64,000 nt of DNA from Aedes albopictus (lineage: Eukaryota > Arthropoda > Insecta > Diptera > Culicidae), in contig NW_026917498.1 of assembly GCF_035046485.1 (NCBI RefSeq), positions 1 through 64,000 on the forward strand, given 5' to 3'. Shown one piece after another: positions 57,030-64,000 of the stretch. The notes below the pieces were generated by a model. That model made no database searches and was not told the origin of the DNA. It was given only the letters and a program-made list of their open reading frames with translations. Position numbers and translations under genes: made by a program. The stretch's first letter is position 1, and the number at the start of each line of letters is the position of its first letter.

Positions 57030-57410
57030 ATGAAGTTTAGAAAACTTGCATTTTCACAAGCCGGAAATAACCCGGATGAGCAGTCAGGAATTTATGAAAT
57101 TCCATGCAGGGACTGTCGAGCTGTCTACATAGGTCAGACACGCCGGAAATTCAAAACCAGAATCAGGGAACATAAGAATGCCGTTGACACAAACAAACAA
57201 AACGAATCCAGCGTGGCAGTTCATACAGCGAGCAGTAATCACAACATCAACTGGGAAGAAGCGAAACTGCTCAAATGTGTCAACAAATCTTCGCATTTGA
57301 ATGCATGGGAGTCCATGTTCATCACAGGGTCGAAAAAGCAATTGATGAATGAGGATGACCCTCCCATCGCATCGTGTCTCTTCGACCTAGCAGACTTGAC
57401 GATAGAGTAA
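57030..57410 (+). CDS. Penelope-like element fragment, GIY-YIG endonuclease domain (126 aa)
   Basis: C-terminal endonuclease of a Penelope-like retroelement. GIY (20-22) is followed by a CX2C pair (Cys26, Cys29), YIGQTRRKFKTRIREHKNAV with YIG at 33-35, Arg44 and His48, then His71 and the late acidic residue in WESMF (Glu94). The Cys pair between GIY and YIG is typical of Penelope endonucleases and not of bacterial homologues. The upstream sequence has several stops just before 57030, so the reverse transcriptase part is missing and the start codon is simply the first Met in the remaining frame. The frame itself is unbroken to its stop at 57410. The 3' UTR carries a hammerhead-like motif. Confidence 0.88.
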   Translation: MKFRKLAFSQAGNNPDEQSGIYEIPCRDCRAVYIGQTRRKFKTRIREHKNAVDTNKQNESSVAVHTASSNHNINWEEAKLLKCVNKSSHLNAWESMFITGSKKQLMNEDDPPIASCLFDLADLTIE

Positions 57411-57469
57411 ATTTCTCTTCTTTTGGACGTATACGAACAACGTACGAACACACCGCAGTCAGTCGGACA

Positions 57470-57513
57470 TTGTCCTGAAGATGGGCTAGATCTCGCCCGA
57501 AACCGGTCGACAA
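57470..57513 (+). ncRNA. Hammerhead-ribozyme-like motif of the Penelope-like element
   Basis: Order: TTGTC (57470-57474), core CTGAAGA (57475-57481), stem II GGGC/GCCC (57483-57486 with 57495-57498), core GAAA (57499-57502), a self-complementary ACCGGT (57502-57507), then C57508 as expected cleavage site, and GACAA (57509-57513), which pairs perfectly with TTGTC as stem I. One extra T sits between the core and stem II, and stem III is minimal, as in known Penelope hammerheads that act as dimers. Activity is untested. Confidence 0.65.
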
Positions 57514-57889
57514 AAGGTAATTTTTTAAATCTTTTCTTGACGATTGTAAGAACGATAAGTGTTGTCTTGTGTCGCGTCGCGTATTGTGTGTGGGAAATAA
57601 CAACCATGTGTATTTTTCACAACAGATTGATGATGAAGCTATTTTAATAATAATAGTTATATAGTTGTATTTCTCAGGTTCAATTAGCAAATTGGGAGAA
57701 TGGTAACTTTATTGATAAAAAATAATAATGAAGATAAGCGTGCTTGATGTTGTCATACTTTATAACAACAAAGTCTCATTCTTGTCCTTCTTGAGATTCC
57801 CTTTGATAATGTCTTCCATATTATTTCCCTTCGGTGGTGGTGATAGAAGATCCTCCATTTAAAACGATTCACTGATACTCTTTCCTTTT
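57514..57889. other. Rest of the Penelope-like 3' region and spacer
   Basis: No gene; antisense frames at 57239-57690 overlap the fragment and are noise. Confidence 0.35.
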
Positions 57890-58163
57890 CTTCTCGAGGC
57901 TACGTCTCTACAAAGATAACGCTTGTTTCCTAGCTTAGTGCTACATGAGCACACTCCCGCTGCTATCAACTGTGATGCCGTTTTGACAATGACCATTATG
58001 CATTTGTATATTTATGTCGTGCTATGCGCCGGGCACGAAGGCACTCTATGTCCAAGGAAATCGTACTTACAATAAGTTACCAACCATGAATCGAACCGTC
58101 ATTGCTGAATTGAAAACGTCCTGCTGACAAAACGCGCGTTCACTAGCACGGCCATATGGGCCC
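57890..58163 (-). mobile_element. tRNA-derived SINE (Feilai-like), copy 5, old
   Basis: Minus strand begins GGGCCCATATGGCCGTGCTA and retains GCATAGAGTGCC-like, CATAATGGTCATTGTC and TAGCACTAAGC-like blocks with many changes. Box B is degraded. Confidence 0.7.
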
Positions 58164-58532
58164 TTATACAGATACACTTGCACCGATTTTTTTTTGTCCC
58201 ATAATAACATTGACAAGAAGCCTCATTGAATAAATTACCTTACATGAGTCAGGGCAAACGATTATTTTTAGGAATCCTACAATGGCGTCAAAGATATTTG
58301 ATTCAGAAATGCCGGCGTATTTATCCTAGATCGACTGCAAGTAGATACCACCATGCTACAACACCGAAGCTGCTTTTTTTTCTTCAAGCTGACAAAATCT
58401 TTAGCTCTATCTAAGGAACTGCAAAATATGTGCTTAGTTTAATTCACGCAATGAAATAATTTTAATAACAGGGTTTGTATGGATAAATTGAATTAAAAGA
58501 TATTCCATGCAATAAAATGGATGAAAGAATCG
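58164..58532. other. Spacer, no gene
   Basis: No recognisable feature. Confidence 0.35.
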
Positions 58533-60364
58533 GTGAATTGAATCGTAAGATTTCGTATGTAATACCGGTGAAATCTTAAAGACCAGAATCATCTCCTTGA
58601 CGCTATGGTATCAATGAATTTAATCATATGTATTTGCCTTCGTGTTTCCAACTGAACCCAATCACGAACCTTTCACACACTCTCACAAACATTTTTCGCC
58701 TTTTTCAATGAATTTAATCATAATCCTCTCAGTATCATCTTTTTGTGTACTCAGTGAATTTAATCACAGTTCTTTTGGCATTTGTTTGCTCTGCACTCAG
58801 TGCATTTAATCAGAATTTCCTCAGTTTTAATTGCTTCTATTTACAGTGAATTTAATCACAATTGTCTTCGTGTTTTCAATAAAATCCAATCAAAAACCGT
58901 CTACACATTCTGTTAAAAACTGTACTCCAACATTCTCAGTGAATCGATCAGCATCGTTTTTTCGTCAGTGAATTTAATCACGGCTTTCCAGCATTATTAC
59001 TTCGCAAGCAGTGAATTCAATCACAATCTCCTCAGTATCAGCAGCAGCGTCATGGTCACGATTTTTTTTCCGCTGTCAAGTTCGCAGATTGTGAACAATC
59101 ATCGGTACCCAATTACGTAATTTATGTTTAGTCCTTTACTGTCGGATCGGTGTAACACGCTAAATATAATTTACACAAAATGCAATTTACACGGAAAAAA
59201 TACACGGTAATAAATATTATAGGGTACCGGACTGGACACACAAAATTTATTGGTTTTCTTTGGTACATCGAGGTCTAGAAATTAGTCTACGGTATCAGTG
59301 CTATCCGCTTTCAGTGAAGTAAATCTTCTCTCGGTGATAGATATTACTATGAGTGAATTTAATCACAGCGTTCTGAGTGCTCTCCAAGTGAATTTAATCA
59401 CAATACTTATTGTATTCTCAGTTATATAATCACAACTCCACAAATTAACTCTCTATAAATTTTCTTGTCAAACCTCCATTACTCTCAAGACAACCAATGA
59501 CAGTCGATCATACTTTTACCGTTCCTCTGCACACAATCTTCCATAAAAGCCGCGGATGTCAGTTTTTTTTTTATCAAACCACTTGTTTATTGATTTCAAC
59601 ATAGTGAATGGAATTAACTACCATGTAAAGGTATTGACGACAATTATTTACTACAACCAAAGAGTATAATCCACAAGAATGATCAAACTAGCGATACCCA
59701 ACTAATTGAAGATTTCTAGCAAGAGATGAAGTCATTTCAAATGTTGTCAAGGGTTTTTCCACGATGACGAATTATCATGCTCGCATAGATCTTATACTGA
59801 TCAGCCTAATTGTTGTACCTTGCTAATATGGGTAAAGTGAACCGGATGAATGGAGCTGTGGAAGAACTGAACAAAACATGAAATAATTTCGAATATATAC
59901 AACCCTTGCGATGAGTATTTTTTTTTAAGTTACAAAAGACATTAACCATGTTCGAGGAGGATGTAGACAAACACCGCATGCCTCGATTCTACCTTGGTGG
60001 TATGCAAGAGAGAGGTATCTGAATACACATGCTTGCTCAATTACGTGTCACTGTCAAACAGCCTGCAAGGGGGGGGGGGGGGGGGGTGGCAAATTGACAG
60101 CCTATGGTGGGCAGGGCATCTTTGGAGAAAGCTGGATATTAGCTTTGTACAGATGGGTTTGCCTTGCAAAAATGATGCTCTAAGATTTAATTAGAACAAA
60201 ATATGAAGATGAAATTGAAGAAAACTTTAGCTCCGTAACGAATTATAGCAGTGATATCTCTGAGCTGACTCCGTCACAAGATTCCCGTTCACCCTATTTG
60301 CAAATCAGTAGTTTTTTTTTCACGAAAGCTCTCACATCACTTTCCACAAAGTGAATTTAATCAC
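58533..60364 (+). repeat. Dispersed/tandem array of the 14-mer GTGAATTTAATCAC
   Basis: Exact copies start at 58754, 58846, 58968, 59353, 59388 and 60351. One-base variants GTGAATTCAATCAC start at 59011 and 56849, and looser variants at about 58533, 58614, 58708, 58800 and 58937. The starts 58708, 58754, 58800 and 58846 are exactly 46 bp apart, so part of this is a decayed 46-bp minisatellite in which only the 14-mer (and a following CAATxxTCTCAGT) stayed conserved. The motif is an interrupted palindrome (GTGA-N6-TCAC). No gene overlaps it. Confidence 0.85.
60069..60086 (+). repeat. 18-nt G homopolymer
   Basis: A G18 run, able to form a quadruplex; also a likely sequencing-error spot. Confidence 0.8.
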
Positions 60365-60457
60365 AGCTCGCACACATAGAATAATCAATTGACTTTTCAT
60401 CTTCTAATTTCTTTCCATCAACGTTTTATACAATATAGACAATATTGATCACGATTA

Positions 60458-62481
60458 GACTGTCCCAAAAAAAATCGATGTTCGAAAAGTCAAAGTGCTC
60501 AACCCTTAAATGAAAGATGTGCATATTTGAAGCATTTTTCTAGAACATTTCGATTTTCTAAAAAATCATTTAGAGGTTCCGCCAGGGCGATTTTTGAAAA
60601 ATGGCCTTTTTTCATGAAAAGTCTAAAAAAATCATTTTTTCGTAATATTTTTTTAACTTCTGATTTTTTTCAATATTTTTTTATTTTTCTATGCACCTCT
60701 AAGCATTCTTGAACGGGATAAGTTTTTGAAATATTGTATTTATATTGACGGCAGAACCGTTTTTATGTTGATAAAAATACTATTTTTTGAGAATTTTTCT
60801 TCTAAATTTGAGAAAAAAATACATGCACGATTTTTTATTTTCAATTGTGAAAGTTTTATCTGATAGTACTATTTGTATGCGTCATTTCTCTAAAAAAAGA
60901 TTGAAAATATCTTGTCTAGAAACGGAGATATTAGGATTTTAGTAAATGGACAAAATTTAAAATTTTTGCAAAACTTTGTATATATGGAATATTGTAAGGT
61001 CTTTGTGACACTCCAATGTTCGTATATTTCGTAAATAAAAAAAGTTAAAAAAAACTTTCCTAGTTGGATGTTCAAGCTAGTTTGAATATGGATCATTTAT
61101 TCTGGGCTGGTTGGCAGTAGATTCAAGAAGAGCTTTTATCTGAATAACTACAACTATGGCGGATATCGTGGTTACTGGTAGCAACGCATTTAGTTGAGAT
61201 TACGTCATGGAATTCTCGACTACTGCGCCCCTTTTTTCTGTAACAGGAACGACCATTCCATGCACAAAACTTCAGAAAAATCACGATGAAGAATTTTGCG
61301 TATAAGAAATACAAAACATTTCTGATCACATATGTGGACGTAAGTGCAAAACTGAAAATGTGTAAATCAAAAGACTGACGTTGTCCGATCACTTTGACGC
61401 ATTTTGGTTGCCCTATCGTGCCTAAGCTTGTGATCAGACACCATTTGTATTTCGTGTATGTAAAATTCAGCATATTTGCAATTTCGTGTCAAAATATTAG
61501 CTCAAAGAAATAAACGTTTAGGAATCATAAGATCGCGTATTTCCTCAAAAGCCTATTATTTTTTATTATTTTCCAAGTTTTTTAAAATCAGTCTTGACTT
61601 AACTTAGTTAATTTTTATTAATTTCATCACTATTATGGTATCTCTGCATGGAATGGTTTTTGCTACTTCAGAAAAGGGGTGTAATAGTCGAGAATTCCAC
61701 AACATAATATCGCAATCAATGCGTTGCTACCTGTCATTGTTGTAAGATATTCAGATAAAAGCTCTTAAAATAAAATAATAAATAAATAATAAATAAATAA
61801 AAAAGCTCTTCATGAATCTACTGTTAATCACTACAGAATAAAAGATCCATGTTTAAACTAGCTTGACCATCCAATAAGGAAAGCTGTATTTTTAAGCCTA
61901 ACTTCTTTTTGTATACGTACATTGAAGTGTCACAAAGACCTTACAATATTCCATATATACAAAGTTTTGCAAAAACTTTGAAATATTGTCCATTTACTTA
62001 AAGCGTGATATCTCAGCTTCTAGACAAGATATTTTAAATCTTTTTTTAGAGAAATGACGCATACAAATAATACTATCAGATAAACTTTTCATGGTTGAAA
62101 ATAAAAAATTGTGCATGTATTTTTTTCTCAAATTTAGATGAAAAATTCTCAAAAAATAGTCTTTTTATTAGCACAAAAACGGTTCTGCCGTCAATATGAA
62201 TACAATATTTCAAAAACTTATCCCCTTCAAGAATGCCTAGAGGTCCATAGAAAAATAGAAAAATATTGAAAAAATTCAAAAGTTGAAAAAATATTACGAA
62301 AAAATGATTTTTTGAGACTTTTCATGAAAAAATGCCATTTTTCAAAAATCGCCCTAGCGGAACCTCTAAATGATTTTCTAGAAAATCGAAATGTTCTACA
62401 AAAATGCTTCATATATGCATATCTTTCATTTAAGGGTTGAGCACCTTGACTTTTCGAATATCGATTTTTTTTGGGACAGTC
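60458..62481. mobile_element. 2.0-kb long-inverted-repeat element (GACTGTCCCAAAA ends)
   Basis: GACTGTCCCAAAAAAAATCG at the left and (reverse) GACTGTCCCAAAAAAAATCG at the right, flanked by TA (60456-60457, 62482-62483). Arms of about 700-900 bp (for example AGAGGTTCCGCCAGGGCGAT and its inverted match near 62350) leave a small centre near 61.5 kb. The arms differ at scattered positions, so it is not recent. No transposase seen. Confidence 0.88.
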
Positions 62482-62483
62482 TA

Positions 62484-63332
62484 ATCACGATGAATATTTT
62501 TTTTGAGAGATGACACGTCAGGCGTACAACGCTGAAATAATTAGGCTGACAACATAGTTCTGTTCAGCATGTCTGCTTGTATCATATTGATCCCACCATC
62601 TTCCTCGAACTAATCATGTCGTCTCACAAACGAATTTCAACTTTATTACAAATCGATCTACACAACCTAGAACAAGTAGAATTTCGACAAATTTATAATA
62701 AAACATCCTAAGCCACAATGATGATGCGAATCGTCAATTAAAGCTGTATCATCAAACATTTAATTGATCAACTATGATTTGATCATATCTCAAATTGTAC
62801 CAAACCATTCTAACAGAACAGAGGAACAGCATCATTTATATAAGCGTTGTTGTCACCATACCACAGTTTATCATACTAGCAACGTACATACCTTTGAAAA
62901 GCAGAATTGTTTACATGTATAGTGCTTCGCCACCACCGATCTTTGAAGCGCTGCAGCAAATATGCCTTTTCACTAAAACGATTTTCACCCGCCCGCTTTT
63001 TCAAGGCCACCATCGGTAACCGCATGAGAGCGAAGTGTCCAAACGGACGCAAATCACATTAAATTCAACAAATGCACTTTTTCATTAAATTCTTCAAATG
63101 AAGCATTTTTACACAACGTAATCATTAACTGCTTTTCTTTCTCTCTGCACAGACGCGCAAACATGTCGCGACAAGAGCAGCGTAAGCCATCACATTTTTT
63201 CCATTTTCTTCCAAATGCAATTGCAATCACTAATTCACACCTTCACTGTGCACTCATTTTTTTTCCAGAACATTCCATAAATTAATTATCATCCACATTT
63301 TCCGCGTTATTTTTTTTATCCTCGTCGCCACT
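62484..63332. other. Spacer, no gene
   Basis: AT-rich; a 74-codon frame (62795-63019) has no recognisable family. Confidence 0.35.
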
Positions 63333-64000
63333 TGTGGTAATCGCGTGTGATAAGCTTGAGCGTGCGTCAAAGACTAAGCGCTATACTGCCACGTTGCAGA
63401 GTGTGTGTGGGCGATCGTACCACAACTCAGGTGCGCATGGATGCGAGTGCAGTGAAGAATGTTATTTCAGAATTAAGCACATGCATGAGTAAGGCACTCC
63501 CAGTGTTGGTTGGGACGTTAAACAGAACTGGCACGATGGCCCTCCGGCGAGACAGGAGTGTTGGCGTAGGCCCAATAAGCCACCCGTAAAAATCCCCATT
63601 GCGAATAACATAGGAGAAAATACGACTCGATACAATCGGCAAAGACCCACGCGACGAAATAAGGACTACGATTGGAAACTTGGAACATGGAATTGCAAGT
63701 CACTAGGTTTCGCAGGATGTGACAGGATAATCTACGACGAACTACATCCCCGCAACTTCGACATCGTGGCGTTGCAGGAACTTTGTTGGACTGGACAGAA
63801 AGTGTGGAAAAGCGGGCATCGAGCGGCTACCTTCTACCAAAGCTGTGGCACCACCAATGAACTGGGAACAGGTTTTATAGTGTTGGGCAAGATGCGACAA
63901 CGTGTGATCGGGTGGCAGCCGATCAACGCAAGGATGTGCATGTTGAGAGTTAAGGGCCGTTTCTTCAACTACAGCATCATTAACGTCCACTGCCCACACG
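63333..64000 (+). mobile_element. 5' end of an RTE-like LINE, continuing past the window
   Basis: Starts with the 167-bp block shared with 55480-55646 and leads into an endonuclease frame that is open at the window edge. It looks well preserved compared with the relic at 34-45 kb and belongs to a different subfamily (different 5' region and endonuclease residues). Confidence 0.75.
63493..64000 (+). CDS. LINE endonuclease N-terminus, partial (3' end outside the window)
   Basis: The frame is open from just after a stop at 63490 to the end. From 63664 it reads DYDWKLGTWNCKSLGFAG, then FDIVALQELCWTG (the catalytic Glu of APE-type endonucleases is in LQEL), NELGTGFIVLGKM and FFNYSIINVHCPH. This is the first third of an RTE-like LINE endonuclease. 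No in-frame ATG precedes the domain; the neighbouring frame (63347-63589) has ATG and coding-like sequence, so either a frameshift or a non-standard start is involved. Confidence 0.75.

Noticed and set aside
57239..57690. 122-codon minus-strand frames
   Set aside because: Antisense to the GIY-YIG fragment and its 3' region.
58533..59430. CRISPR-like regular spacing of a short repeat
   Set aside because: A 14-bp core with only partly regular spacing, no cas genes and eukaryotic context; treated as a decayed minisatellite or binding-site cluster.
63427..63650. Minus-strand frames of 61-71 codons
   Set aside because: Antisense to the LINE 5' end, no domain.

Overview
The window is eukaryotic, intron-bearing, AT-rich, repeat-saturated DNA that fits a culicine mosquito, most likely Aedes. 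The evidence is five copies of a tRNA-derived SINE resembling the Aedes Feilai family, many short inverted-repeat transposons (MITEs) flanked by TA, TAA or TTAA, an I-clade LINE, RTE-like LINEs, a Penelope-like fragment, and a decayed small heat-shock gene of the l(2)efl type. No complete host gene is present. The only convincing full-length protein-coding unit is the LINE at about 45.7-51.4 kb. Two 23-base N gaps mark assembly breaks (11012-11034 and 51430-51452).

Layout. 0-11 kb: MITEs, two SINEs and two candidate first coding exons (2799-2923 plus strand, 5786-6082 minus strand). 11.2-17.2 kb: a degenerate 24-bp GGAATTCC-type satellite whose polarity flips near 13.93 kb. 18.07-32.62 kb: a 14.5-kb palindromic structure. 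Its arms combine a ~670-bp outer segment with arrays of a 152-bp tandem repeat in opposite orientations, around a 9-kb loop holding other repeats and a candidate exon (23957-24025). 34.0-45.0 kb: a dead RTE-like LINE on the minus strand, split by a 3.15-kb hAT-like element, a MITE plus a 4.4-kb long-inverted-repeat element, and a 311-bp MITE. 45.7-51.4 kb: an I-clade LINE with intact ORF1 and ORF2. 51.4-64 kb: MITEs, SINEs, a Penelope-like GIY-YIG fragment with a hammerhead-like motif, a dispersed array of the 14-mer GTGAATTTAATCAC, a 2-kb palindromic element, and the 5' end of another LINE running off the window.

How the parts relate. The content is almost entirely mobile DNA, so the useful information is nesting order. 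The RTE relic is oldest in its region. The 4.4-kb element that entered it carries, in both arms, a nearly identical small heat-shock pseudogene with what looks like a retained 84-bp intron, so the gene piece seems to have been captured as DNA. A 443-bp pogo-like MITE then entered only one arm, and the other arm preserves the empty site. The same MITE family interrupts the 152-bp array at 20.4 kb, where sister repeat units give a second empty site. The I-clade LINE is the only element here whose enzymes all look intact; its two ORFs overlap as TAATG, which suggests coupled translation.
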